Below the pieces are notes generated by a model that was not told the origin of the DNA, did not search any database, and worked only from the letters and a program-made list of their open reading frames with translations. Position numbers and translations under genes: made by a program. From Okeania sp. SIO1I7 (lineage in GTDB: Bacteria > Cyanobacteriota > Cyanobacteriia > Cyanobacteriales > Microcoleaceae): a stretch of 64,000 nt of DNA. The stretch is taken from the NCBI GenBank assembly GCA_010672585.1, contig JAAHGF010000013.1, positions 1 through 64,000 of the forward strand, in the 5' to 3' direction. This document shows, one piece after another, positions 29,366 through 38,712 of the stretch (position 1 is its first letter; each line of letters begins with the position of its first letter).

Positions 29366-29561
29366 AACTTACCCAGTTTTTTTAAAATTCCTTTTCTCAA
29401 ATTCTCAAACCCTTGTAAGAATTGGAAATTTATCCAGTTGCTGAAAAAAGCTGAGAATAGCTAAAAATGAGGAGCAGTCAGACTCTCCCCAACAATACCA
29501 CTATTGCTTCACCCCCACTAAACAGCCATAATCATATTAGCAACTATGAGGATTTCCTAAT

Positions 29562-31037
29562 ATGGCAGAAATTAACGGCGTAATGATGCAATATTTCCAC
29601 TGGTATATTGACCCAAATCTAATCCTGTGGAATCAAGTGGCAACTAAGGCCCAAGAATTAGCAGATGCAGGCTTTACTGCAATGTGGTTACCACCAGCTT
29701 ATAAAGGTATCGGCGGCACTTATGATGTGGGATATGGGGTTTACGATATGTATGACCTGGGGGAATTTGACCAACAAGGTACTGTTCGGACAAAATATGG
29801 CGATCGCCAACAATATCTAGATGCCATTCAAGCTCTACATAATGTTGGTATCCAAGTCTATGCTGATGGAGTTATCAATCACCGCATGGGTGCTGATAGA
29901 ACTGAAATTGTCAAAGCAACTCCTTTTGCCAAAAATAACCGTATTTCTCCCAAGGGAGGAATGCGTGAAGTTAAAGTTTATACTCATTTCGCGTTTCCCG
30001 GTCGGCAAAAAAAGTATTCTGACTTCGAGTGGCATTGGTGGCATTTTGATGCGGTTGATTATGATGACTACAGCAAAGAGCAAAATACAATTTATTTATT
30101 TGACAGGAAAAGCTTTGATGATTATGTAGCGTTGGAAAATGGTAACTATGCTTACCTGATGGGATGTGATATTGATTTCCAGAGTAAAGAAGTTCGCGAT
30201 GAAGTGATACGTTGGGGTAAATGGTATCTGGAAACTACTGGGGTTGATGGTTTTCGACTTGATGCCATTAAACATATTTCTTCTTGGTTTTTTCCCCTTT
30301 GGATTGATATATTAGAGGATTATTTTCAGAAAGATTTATTTATGGTGGGTGAATATTGGTTCAACGATATTAATACCCTGCACTGGTATATCAATTCAGT
30401 TCGTGGCAAAATGTCTGTGTTTGACGTTCCCCTACATTACAACTTTTACTATGCTAGTAAGTCAGGTGGGCATTATGATATGCGCTATATTCTCAATGGT
30501 ACTTTGATGCAGGAACGTCCGATTAATGCTGTGACTTTTGTGGAAAACCATGACTCACAACCTTTACAAGCATTGGAAGCTCCTGTTGAATCTTGGTTCA
30601 AGCCTTTAGCTTATGCCATTATTTTGTTACGTCGTGAAGGATACCCTTGTGTTTTTTATGCTGACTATTATGGTACAGAGTATGAAGACTATGGGAAAGA
30701 TGGTAACCGTTACAAGATTTTCTTACCATCCCACCGTTGGATAATTGATAAGTTACTTTTTGCCCGCAAATACTTTGCTTATGGCGAGCAATATGATTAT
30801 TTCGATCATTATAATACTGTCGGTTGGACTCGTTTGGGTAATGAGGAACATCCCAAAGCAATGGCTGTAATTATGAGTGATAGCTATCCAGGTGACAAGT
30901 GGATGGAAGTAGGTAAACCAAATGCTAAGTTTTATGACCTCACGGAACATATTCAGGAACCCATCTATACTAACGAGTTTGGTTGGGCTAAGTTTCGGTG
31001 TAATGGTGGGTCAGTTTCTGTTTGGTTACAAGAATAA
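29562..31037 (+). CDS. Alpha-amylase, GH13 (cytosolic type)
   Basis: 491 aa. It hydrolyses alpha-1,4-glucosidic bonds in starch/glycogen. The GH13 conserved regions are present: YADGVINHRMG (100-110), GFRLDAIKH with nucleophile Asp234, GEYW with acid/base Glu264, and FVENHDSQP with the transition-state stabiliser Asp331. There is no signal peptide; the N terminus MAEINGVMMQYFHWY is like the cytosolic AmyA/GH13_5 group. It probably takes part in glycogen turnover, together with the GH57 enzyme at 2221-4899 (inference). A GTCAGGA array starts 9 bases after the stop. Confidence 0.93.
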   Translation: MAEINGVMMQYFHWYIDPNLILWNQVATKAQELADAGFTAMWLPPAYKGIGGTYDVGYGVYDMYDLGEFDQQGTVRTKYGDRQQYLDAIQALHNVGIQVYADGVINHRMGADRTEIVKATPFAKNNRISPKGGMREVKVYTHFAFPGRQKKYSDFEWHWWHFDAVDYDDYSKEQNTIYLFDRKSFDDYVALENGNYAYLMGCDIDFQSKEVRDEVIRWGKWYLETTGVDGFRLDAIKHISSWFFPLWIDILEDYFQKDLFMVGEYWFNDINTLHWYINSVRGKMSVFDVPLHYNFYYASKSGGHYDMRYILNGTLMQERPINAVTFVENHDSQPLQALEAPVESWFKPLAYAIILLRREGYPCVFYADYYGTEYEDYGKDGNRYKIFLPSHRWIIDKLLFARKYFAYGEQYDYFDHYNTVGWTRLGNEEHPKAMAVIMSDSYPGDKWMEVGKPNAKFYDLTEHIQEPIYTNEFGWAKFRCNGGSVSVWLQE

Positions 31038-31357
<320 letters not shown>

Positions 31358-32719
31358 CTAATTAATTTGCATTCCTGGCAGCCAAATAATTAAACTCAAA
31401 AGACTAATAAATAAAATAGGTAAAATGATAGCTAAACTAATGCCACAATAATTTTTCCAACTAATTTGAAAACCATGTCGCTTCATCATATAAAACCAAC
31501 ATAGAGTAGACAGACTACCAATAGGGGTGATTTTAGCACCCACAACACAGCCGATAATAGTAGCATAAACCATTGCTTCTGAAATATTAGAATCTATTAT
31601 TGGTGCAGCTTCAATTGTCAATATATTAATCAAAGAAGATGGTAAATTATTACAGACTGCGCTCATCAATGCAGATAAAAAACCAGTAGTAATAATAGCT
31701 AGAGAAAATCCCCATCCAGAGATTTGAACTAACAAATATTTAATTACATCTGTTAAACCATAGTTACTCAGACCAAAGACTATTATGTACATTCCCCAGA
31801 TAAATAAAATCACTGGTAGGAAAGGGTAAAATATCAATTTAAAGAGATAAAAACAGCGATTTGTCACAAATTTAGTTTGAGAAATCAAATCTTGGAATCG
31901 ATAATTATTCTGCCAACTATTAACTGAAATTTTGTGACTTTCTGCACTTTCAAGTAATTCTTCTGATTGTAGGTATAAATTATGTTTATTTTGATTTTTC
32001 TCAGCAAGTTTCAGTCTAATTTTTGGTTCTATACTGGCTGCTGGTAATGCTCTTTCTAGATAATTTTTTCTGAATCTAAAGTTTTTATATTTCCTAGGAA
32101 TATCAGACCAAAAATAAAACAACAAAATAATAATACTGATAGTAATTGTCACGAAACTAACAGGTAGCATTACCATTATATAACTACCAAAAGAAATATT
32201 ATATGTACTAGCAGCAATATAATTGACTGAGTTACTGATAGAAAATGGTAGACTACTTATATCAGCAACTAAGCCACAAGCTATCATAAATGGGATAATT
32301 TCTGTAGAGGTAAACTTGAGTAAAATTAGAGCTTCAATGACTATTGGTAGAAATAATAAGGTACTACCGTAGTTAGTCAAAATAGCACTAACAAGAGCTA
32401 CTAATATTAGTAGTGTGACAAATAAAAGTTTACCGCTACCCAGATTCCAATTAGCAATATGAAAACCTAACCAACGAAAAACTCCCTTTTGCTGCAATAT
32501 CCAACTAATAGTTATTAAAGCTAGTAATGTAAAGGTAGTATTTACTAAAATTGCCCAAATCAATGTAGGCAGATTTGCTAGAGAAACTAGGCCAGTTGTC
32601 AGTGTTAGACAAACTCCTATCATTGCACTGAAACCTATATCTAAACCTTTTGGATGCCATAAAACAAGAATTAGAGTACCTAGAAAAATCAATGAACTTA
32701 AAACGATTTGCCAACCCAT
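31358..32719 (-). CDS. ArsB/SLC13-superfamily permease
   Basis: 453 aa with about eleven membrane helices. The N-terminal part (VLWHPKGLDIGFSAMIGVCL) and the C-terminal signature (GCVVGAKITPIGSLSTLCWF) match ArsB-type arsenite transporters, as does NNLPSSLIN. The usual first-repeat NDGA motif is NYGS here (in LTNYGSTLLFLP), which may alter the substrate. A hydrophilic loop of about 70 residues follows the central helices (about 215-285). No arsR, arsC or other arsenic genes are nearby, so arsenite export is unproven; another anion is possible. The stop codon overlaps a MITE end. Confidence 0.8.
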   Translation of the reverse strand: MGWQIVLSSLIFLGTLILVLWHPKGLDIGFSAMIGVCLTLTTGLVSLANLPTLIWAILVNTTFTLLALITISWILQQKGVFRWLGFHIANWNLGSGKLLFVTLLILVALVSAILTNYGSTLLFLPIVIEALILLKFTSTEIIPFMIACGLVADISSLPFSISNSVNYIAASTYNISFGSYIMVMLPVSFVTITISIIILLFYFWSDIPRKYKNFRFRKNYLERALPAASIEPKIRLKLAEKNQNKHNLYLQSEELLESAESHKISVNSWQNNYRFQDLISQTKFVTNRCFYLFKLIFYPFLPVILFIWGMYIIVFGLSNYGLTDVIKYLLVQISGWGFSLAIITTGFLSALMSAVCNNLPSSLINILTIEAAPIIDSNISEAMVYATIIGCVVGAKITPIGSLSTLCWFYMMKRHGFQISWKNYCGISLAIILPILFISLLSLIIWLPGMQIN

Positions 32720-32775
32720 AATACCAATTTGATAAATGTTTGTTACAAATGACTAGGCTCTTTATTAGGAGTTAA

Positions 32776-32924
32776 TATCATGTCCGTTGGTATCGGAGCG
32801 TGTATAAAGTTGGGGAAATATCTAGCGCCATTAATGGTTTTTCCTTCTCTTAAAGCTTCTTCCTTCTTCCAACTTCGGTCTTCCTTGCCTTCTCTATACA
32901 ATACCGATGCTACCGGACATGATA
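32776..32924. mobile_element. MITE family TATCATGTCC, copy 1 (3-bp duplication TAA)
   Basis: The left end is TATCATGTCCG and the right end in reverse is TATCATGTCCGGTAGCATCG. TAA flanks both sides (32773-32775 and 32925-32927). It is non-coding inside. The same ends with a TTA duplication bound 45192-45341. Confidence 0.75.
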
Positions 32925-33498
32925 TAACTCACCTCTCACCCCTCCTCCTCCCAGGAGGGCAACTCAGGAGGACCGAGTCAGAAGAAATGGCTTCAATACC
33001 AGTTTTTAGGTCATAAATTCTCTTTTTTATCAAAAGGAAATCTCCTGTAAATTATTTTAATCACACTTATTATTCAAACACATTCTTTTTTTTAAATGGT
33101 ATAATATCGGCGATTATTATTTGTTTTTGTGAATTTTTTTTCTAAAATTACTATAACATTATTCATATCATATCCAGATTTATACAAGTTTCAAAAAATA
33201 TTAATAGACTAATTTTTAGTGATACCATAGCTGGATGATTAAGTAGAAGAAAAGCGCTCTTGAAGGAATATTCCAAACTTATGCTCCATTTCCAGTTTTC
33301 TATCTTGAATTTACACCTATGACCTACCATCTCATAAATTTATTATAACTAATTAAACGGACATAATATAAGTAGTAGACAGGGCTTAGTTAAGGAAAAA
33401 AATTGAATAATACCAATTACCAAAAGTGATGCTATACTTAGGCGGCATTTCAATTATTAAGTAATTAACACTAGCCTTACAACTTTTTTGATAATTGT

Positions 33499-33604
33499 TA
33501 TACTAATTTCCTAAAGTCAAACTACACATAACTTGACATCTTGTTTTTCAAGCTTGATATTATATTACTTTTACAAGTGTTGTTTAAGTTGATGAAATTG
33601 GTAT
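33499..33604. mobile_element. MITE with ATACCAATTTC-type ends, copy 1
   Basis: The left side reads TATACTAATTTCCTAAAGTC and the right side in reverse TAATACCAATTTCATCAACT. The interior shares actacacataacttgacatc and ttttacaagtgttgtttaag with the copy at 33955-34055. Confidence 0.7.
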
Positions 33605-33647
33605 TAGCTATTTAACATTAATTATTCTTATTTTTACCGAATAATTA

Positions 33648-33944
33648 AGGTTTGCTGAAAAAGTATTTTAGTAGGGGGAGGAGACAACCCACCCCTCGCC
33701 CCTCCCAGGAGGGGGAGACAGGAGACAACCCACCCCTCGCCCCTCCCAGGAGGGGGAGACAGGAGAAATGGGAAAGAGCGAGGAAGTAGAAGCTAAGTTT
33801 TGTAAGAATGATTTTTCTGCCCAAATCTTGAGCAAAATCCGCTCCTAAATTGAGCCATGACCACTTAAAACCTCGCACTTTTTGATACTTAAAAAGGCAC
33901 TTACCTTTATCTATAAAGACTTTTAGATTTAATCAGCAAGCACT
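33648..33944 (+). mobile_element. MITE family AGGGTTTGC, copy 2 (5-bp duplication AATTA)
   Basis: The left end is AGGTTTGCTGAAAAAGT and the right end in reverse is AGTGCTTGCTGATTAAAT. AATTA flanks both sides (33643-33647 and 33945-33949). Inside, two tandem copies of a gacaacccacccctcgcccc...aggagggggagacagga segment lie near the left end. The interior and right part parallel the element at 9994-10454. Confidence 0.75.
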
Positions 33945-33954
33945 AATTAAGGTA

Positions 33955-34055
33955 ATACCAATTTCCTAAAGTCAGACTACACATAACTTGACATCTTGGA
34001 TTTAAAACTTGATAGATACTTTTACAAGTGTTGTTTAAGTTTATGAAATTGGTAT
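33955..34055. mobile_element. MITE with ATACCAATTTC-type ends, copy 2
   Basis: The left side reads ATACCAATTTCCTAAAGTCA and the right side in reverse ATACCAATTTCATAAACTTA. It differs from copy 1 by scattered substitutions and a shorter centre. It sits 10 bases from the AGGGTTTGC-family element. Confidence 0.75.
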
Positions 34056-34310
34056 AAAAATCCTCTCCTTTAAAGGAGAAACAAGCAGTCGTTTGCTTTT
34101 GCTTCGCAAAACTGGCGTAACGCAACGCTGACGCGAAACGCGACAGCGGAACGGAGTTCTATCTTCGCAGCTTCCCGTAGGGTGGGATAGCTCCGAAACC
34201 TGCGCTGTCCGACCATCGACCAAGAGAGAAAAAATTTTCCTTTTATTCAATCCTCTTCCTTTTAGGGAGAGGTAATTATCAATTATCCATGATCAATTAT
34301 CAATTATTGA
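34056..34310 (+). repeat. Dispersed repeat R2, copy 2
   Basis: Carries the cttcccgtagggtgggat block shared with 26356-26605, then cgaccaagagaga and agggagaggtaattat. Its centre contains an extra segment with gcgtcag-like inverted blocks (about 34105-34150). Confidence 0.65.
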
Positions 34311-34355
34311 ATTCTCCCCCACTCAATAAATGGTATAATTTTCCCTATTTCCGGT

Positions 34356-35479
34356 CTAAGGTAAAGCATAAAATCCTAAATGGTTAGCAATTGAACGTTC
34401 GCGCATAGGTACAAGAGTATGAGTTGGTGAATTTAATAATTTAGTTTGGGAATTAGAACTTACTACTAAAGTTGTTGAACCACCACCATCTAAATTTAAT
34501 GCTTTATCAGCACCTAAATTAATAATAAATTCAGTTAATTCTACCAAAGTAACACCATCACTATAAAAAGGCTGTTTACCATCAACTAAAATTAACCATA
34601 ATTTATCTCCTCTTTGATTAATTGCTACTGCTGTCCGTGGATAGGGTCTCTGATTCAAAGATGAATTTTTTGGCAGAGTAACTGCTTGACCATTAGCAAC
34701 TAAAATTAAATTGCCAGAGATAGCTTGAATAGTTTGAGCTGAACAAATAGAATTATTTGATATTTGAGCATAATTATTAACACTCAAACATAAAGTCGGC
34801 CAGTTTCTATCAATTATAGAGTAGTCATCACCATTAGATATTGCGTAAGCATTCAGCTATTAGCCATCATCTAGCCTCCTCCGGAGGAACTGCGGACTTC
34901 AGCAATAAGACCTTGTGCTTAAGGAGGAGGTTTAAATGAATATAGACTTTGGAGCTGACTTTTAGCCAGATTTTTCGTTTCTTAATTAAATATTGCTTTT
35001 AGTGAGTGATAAAAGCAATAGCTGATAGCTGATAGCTGACGGCTGAATGCTTACGATATTGCTCGACCAACTACATTAACTAAATCACCACTTTTAGGGT
35101 AAAAATCCCAAGGAGTATTTTCATAAAAGGGGGAGAAAAAATTGGCATTTATTGCTAGTTGTAAATCAAATTCATTGACAAATTCAGAAGTGGTGCGGGC
35201 GCGAATTTTCATATCTGGAGAAGTAGAAATTCTTGGTGTGACTAATGCTTTTACTCCAGGGGTGTTCAGGTCAATTGTAACAACATGAATCATGATCGGG
35301 CGGGGTTGATAAAAGGCCAGCCTTTGATATAAAATGCCTGGAAATAGTAATAAATTAGTGTTAGTTCTAGGTGGACGAATAACAGCAAGTATAGTAGTAA
35401 TTGTTAGTAGTAAAACCAAGCAGAAAACTATACTAATAATCAACAGCGATCGCCATGTAAAAATTCTAGAGCGAGACAT
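34356..35479 (-). pseudogene. Phosphodiester glycosidase-like (DUF2233/NAGPA) gene split by a 210-bp MITE
   Basis: The 5' part (35479-35055) has a membrane anchor (about residues 12-33) and PIMIHVVTIDLNTPGVKALV plus LQLAINANFFSPF, typical of the DUF2233 domain. The 3' part (34836-34356) has YPRTAVAINQRGDKLWLILVDG and GADKALNLDGGGSTTLVV, the active-site-like end of the same domain. Deleting the MITE (34845-35054) and one 8-bp duplicate joins the parts in frame as NVVGRAIS-NGDDYSIIDRNW. The intact product would be about 304 residues, a plausible full-length anchored protein. As it stands the 5' product ends two residues beyond AI, at a TAA made by the MITE end. Confidence 0.88.
34845..35054. 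mobile_element. MITE with GTAAGCATTCAGC ends (8-bp duplication), copy 1
   Basis: The left end is GTAAGCATTCAGCTATTAGC and the right end in reverse GTAAGCATTCAGCCGTCAGC. GATATTGC flanks both sides (34837-34844 and 35055-35062), a perfect 8-bp duplication. Ends starting GTAAGC and 8-bp duplications are features of the IS66 family, so an IS66-type transposase may have moved it (inference). It is non-coding. Confidence 0.9.
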
Positions 35480-35654
35480 TAAATAAAGTCCTCATAACTA
35501 TAGCAGAACAAAGAATCTGTTATATTTTAGCTTTAGTGTGTTATGTAGTGTTTTGAATTGAGTTTTTTTCTTATAAAAAAAGCGCGCTGATTGAGTGCCT
35601 TATATACTTGTGTTTGCTACTATTTAATGTTAATGCTGTTTTCCCTGCTTTACC

Positions 35655-35865
35655 GAATAATTAATAATTAATAATTAATAATTAAATAATTCTGGTTTAA
35701 AGCCTCCCCTTTTAAGGGGAAAAAAGCGGTCGAGGGATGGCGAGGTCTCCTCGCCATATCCAATCGACCAAGAGAAAAGAAAATATTCCTTATATTCAAT
35801 TCCGTAACGGTTTTAACCAGAGGTAATTATCAATTATCCATTATCCATTATCCATTAATGAACAT
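35655..35865 (+). repeat. Dispersed repeat R2, copy 3
   Basis: From tttaccgaataattaataat through ctggtttaaagcc, ccccttttaagggg and cgaccaagagaa to ggttttaaccagaggtaat. The outer arms (ctggtttaaagcc and ggttttaaccag) are inverted relative to each other, supporting a palindromic element. Confidence 0.7.
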
Positions 35866-36056
35866 TCCTTCCATGCCTGTTTTATAGCACTTGGTCTCCA
35901 CATCCCAGATAAAAACGCTATACCATTTATCAAAAAGAATGCTTTTTTATACAAGACTTCAATGATTAAATAATTAACAGGATTCAATCACGTTTTGAGC
36001 CATTATTAGACAGTGAGTGTATTATTCTTATGTTTACTACTCCCCCCCCCTCACCC

Positions 36057-36474
36057 CAGGGCTAATTTATTGCCTGGGGAGAATATTAATATGAAGTACA
36101 TTTAATTGTGCAAATATACAAATATCTCCATCTCCCATCTCCCCATCTCCCCATCTCCCCACATTCCCCTCCTGGGAGGGGTTAGGGGTGGGTTCTCCTG
36201 GGAGGGGTTAGGGGTGGGTTCTCCTGGGAGGGGTTAGGGGTGGGTTCTCCTGGGAGGGGTTAGGGGTGGGTTCTCCTGGGAGGGGTTAGGGGTGGGTTCT
36301 CCTGGGAGGGGTTAGGGGTGGGTTCTCCTGGGAGGGGTTAGGGGTGGGTTCTCCTGGGAGGGGTTAGGGGTGGGTTCTCCTGGGAGGGGTTAGGGGTGGG
36401 TTCCCATCTCCCCATCTCCCCATCTCCCCATCCCCCCATCAATTTTTCGCTCGCGTGACAATAAATAGACCCTG
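36057..36474 (-). mobile_element. MITE family M11, copy C, enlarged by a tandem array
   Basis: The plus strand starts CAGGGCTAATTTATTG and ends caataaatagaccctg, so it is inverted relative to copies A and B. The 11-bp flanks are CCCCCTCACCC (36046-36056) and ACCCCTCACCC (36475-36485), 10 of 11 identical. At 418 bp it is about 240 bp longer than A and B, mainly from the nine-unit array 36170-36403. Confidence 0.87.
36170..36403 (+). repeat. Nine perfect tandem copies of a 26-bp unit
   Basis: The unit starts TCCTGGGAGGGGTTAGGGGT and ends GGGTTC. Nine uninterrupted copies are identical by eye. There are no spacers, so it is not a CRISPR array. The same segment is single in MITE copies A and B. 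The unit is G-rich on the plus strand, with several runs of four G. Confidence 0.95.
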
Positions 36475-36879
36475 ACCCCTCACCCACTCCCTAACTCCCC
36501 CGCTCCCCCGCTCAAGGAAACAATATTACTTGATATTAATACTTATTTGACAAACAGTCTCTCAAAAGCGATCTAATTACCTGCAAAAAAACTGACGGCT
36601 AACCAGAAGTAGATTAAGAAAAATGAACATAGTTCAGGACAAAGTTAACAAAAATAGATAAGAAAAATCTAATTTATGTAGAAGAAGCTGGGTTTAATAA
36701 ATAAGAAAATTATCCTCATTCCTTAGAGAGTATTTGTCAAATAAATATTAGATTTTGTAGGGTGCGAAGCGTGTTATACCATTTCTGAATAATAATGCTA
36801 TATTTGATTAGCATCTCACCACTCCTTACCTCTCCATCTCCCTATCAGCATTTCCTGCGGAATGCTGCGCAAACAGCTC

Positions 36880-37004
36880 TTATGAAGGGGTTTTAATGAA
36901 TACAGACTGTTTTCGCCAGCTTTTATAGTTCAGTATAAATTCTGCCTCAATTAGTAAAGCTTTTATCTAAAACTAAAAGCAATAGCTGACTGCCGAATGC
37001 TTAC
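36880..37004. mobile_element. Degenerate GTAAGC-type MITE, right part
   Basis: The right end in reverse is GTAAGCATTCGGCAGTCAGC. The interior tttaatgaatacagact and aaaagcaatagctgac blocks resemble the 34845-35054 element (ttaaatgaatatagact and aaaagcaatagctgat). The left end was not found. Confidence 0.5.
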
Positions 37005-37707
37005 CTCCCCATTACAAAGATACATAGCAAATTTTTGAGATTTAGTGTTACGTAACCCACACCTCCCACAACACGCGGTGCGCAAGGTGTAAAACCGACA
37101 ATTATTTCAGAAATGGTAAGTGTACCCTCACACACCCTACTTAATCTTTTGTTTACAAACAGCCTATTATTATAGGCAATTATACCAATTTAATAAAATA
37201 TTGCTACAGCACTTTGGTCTGTTAATGGAAATCTAGAGATTAATACTGTACTTACTTGCAATCTGCTTTAAAACATGAATGAAATAAAAACTAAAAAAAA
37301 TTGAAACAATTAAAACCTGTGTAGATGCCACGTTCAAAAATTAATTCTCAGGAGCATAAAAGTTAAACTATTAATACAGAAGTTAGGTTTAAAAGCGTTG
37401 AGTAGATAAAAAAAAATTTACTGTCAAAATTCATTTACTAAGTTATTACAATAGTAGAATTCTACATAATATGTAGATGTAGAAAATGGCCGATAAAAAT
37501 TCCACGAGTCATTTAATCTCAGCAGAACTAAAAACCCTAGCTCTCATCTTCCACTCAAATTTTGCTAGATTAATTCAGGATGACAGTTAAAATATATTAA
37601 AGTATATTATTAAACTTAAAAATTAAGCCATTTTATTATGGCAAAAATTTGACTCATAAGTAAAATCTCCTCAATGGACTTACTCAAGAAATTTTGCGAT
37701 AAAACTC

Positions 37708-38610
37708 ATGTCGGTTAAACAAAATCAATTCACAATTCAATTTTGGGGCGTAAGAGGTAGTATTGCTTCTCCCGGAGCAGAAACAGTAAGATATGGAGGT
37801 AACACCCCTTGCTTAGAAATGCGAGTTGGTGGACATCGCCTGATTTTTGATGGTGGAACTGGCCTAAGAGTTTTGGGTCAATCCCTGATGTCTCAAATGC
37901 CCGTAGAAGCCCATATGTTCTTTACCCATACCCACTGGGATCATATTCAAGGCTTTCCTTTTTTTGCACCTGCTTTTGTAAAAAATAATCGTTTCTATAT
38001 ATATGGAGCGGTTGCTCCGAATGGAGCTACTATTCAACAGAGGCTTAATGACCAGATGCTCAACCCTAATTTTCCTGTACCTTTACAAATTATGGGGGCT
38101 GAACTTAAGTTTTTCGATTTGGAAATAAGTCATCCAGTTAAAATTGGTGATATAGTTGTTGAAAATGCTTTGCTCAACCACCCTGGAGAAGCAGTAGGAT
38201 ATCGTGTTAGCTGGCAAGGATACACCGCAGCTTATGTTACTGATACAGAACATTTTCCCGATCGTTTCGATGAAAATGTTTTATTTTTGGCTCGTCAAGC
38301 AGATGTATTAATCTACGACGCGACTTATACAGATGAAGAATATTACTCCGACAAGTCTAGTAAAATAGGTTGGGGACATTCAACTTGGCAGGAAGCTGTA
38401 AAAATTGCTAAAGCTGCTCAAGTTAAAAAATTAGTGATTTTTCACCATGACCCTATACATAATGATGATTTCTTAGATAAAGTAGGAGAGCAAGTAGCAG
38501 AAAAATTTCCTAATAGTTTGATGGCAAGAGAAGGTTTGTCAATTCAATTAATTCCCCCAAGCAATACTGAGGACAATAATTCAGCAGTCAAACACTCCAA
38601 AAAAATCTAA
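37708..38610 (+). CDS. Metallo-beta-lactamase-fold hydrolase
   Basis: 300 aa. It has the metal-binding HTHWDH motif (74-79), further ligands in ALLNHPGEA and VTDTEH, and a closing His in LVIFHHDP. The start IQFWGVRGSIASPG resembles MBL proteins of the phosphodiesterase-like group, including those found beside signalling modules. The substrate is not known; a cyclic nucleotide or phosphodiester is possible. It is soluble and cytosolic by composition. The C-terminal ~20 residues are polar and variable. Confidence 0.88.
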   Translation: MSVKQNQFTIQFWGVRGSIASPGAETVRYGGNTPCLEMRVGGHRLIFDGGTGLRVLGQSLMSQMPVEAHMFFTHTHWDHIQGFPFFAPAFVKNNRFYIYGAVAPNGATIQQRLNDQMLNPNFPVPLQIMGAELKFFDLEISHPVKIGDIVVENALLNHPGEAVGYRVSWQGYTAAYVTDTEHFPDRFDENVLFLARQADVLIYDATYTDEEYYSDKSSKIGWGHSTWQEAVKIAKAAQVKKLVIFHHDPIHNDDFLDKVGEQVAEKFPNSLMAREGLSIQLIPPSNTEDNNSAVKHSKKI

Positions 38611-38712
38611 AGTTTCACCTTAATATTAATTTTGTTAGTAAGCTGACAAAAAATCTAGATGAACAAAGATTAAATGTAGTAGAAAATAATTCAATCAATA
38701 AAAGTATAAGGT

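Larger units (their letters stand above)
28507..29561. other. 1-kb non-coding region with repeats and a gene scrap
   Basis: A gagtcag/gagacat/gagacag heptamer run (about 28620-28668), a truncated inverted R2 repeat (28676-28812), a gtcagaagtca run near 29180-29210, and a coding relic at 29258-29365. The alpha-amylase ribosome-binding site (gagg, about 29548) closes the region. Confidence 0.55.
32720..34355. other. 1.6-kb repeat graveyard
   Basis: In order: a taccaatttgataaatgtttg segment (32722-32745), a 149-bp MITE (32776-32924), an A+T-rich stretch without features (about 33020-33490), paired taccaattt MITEs (33499-33604 and 33955-34055) with the AGGGTTTGC-family element between them (33648-33944), and an R2 repeat (34056-34310). 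No gene is supported. Confidence 0.7.
35480..37707. other. 2.2-kb non-coding region with repeats
   Basis: It contains an R2 copy (35655-35865), the expanded M11 MITE (36057-36474), a degenerate GTAAGC-type MITE right end (to 37004), and an A+T-rich leader before the MBL gene. A 20-base imperfect palindrome lies around 37070-37090 (acacgcggtgcgcaaggtgt). No gene is seen. Confidence 0.65.

Noticed and set aside
32780-33016. 78-codon open frame beginning MSVGIGACIKLGK
   Set aside because: It starts inside the end of a TATCATGTCC MITE and runs through it, and there is no ribosome-binding site.
36170-36403. Possible CRISPR array
   Set aside because: The nine 26-bp units are directly adjacent with no spacers, no cas gene is near, and the unit occurs singly in other MITE copies.
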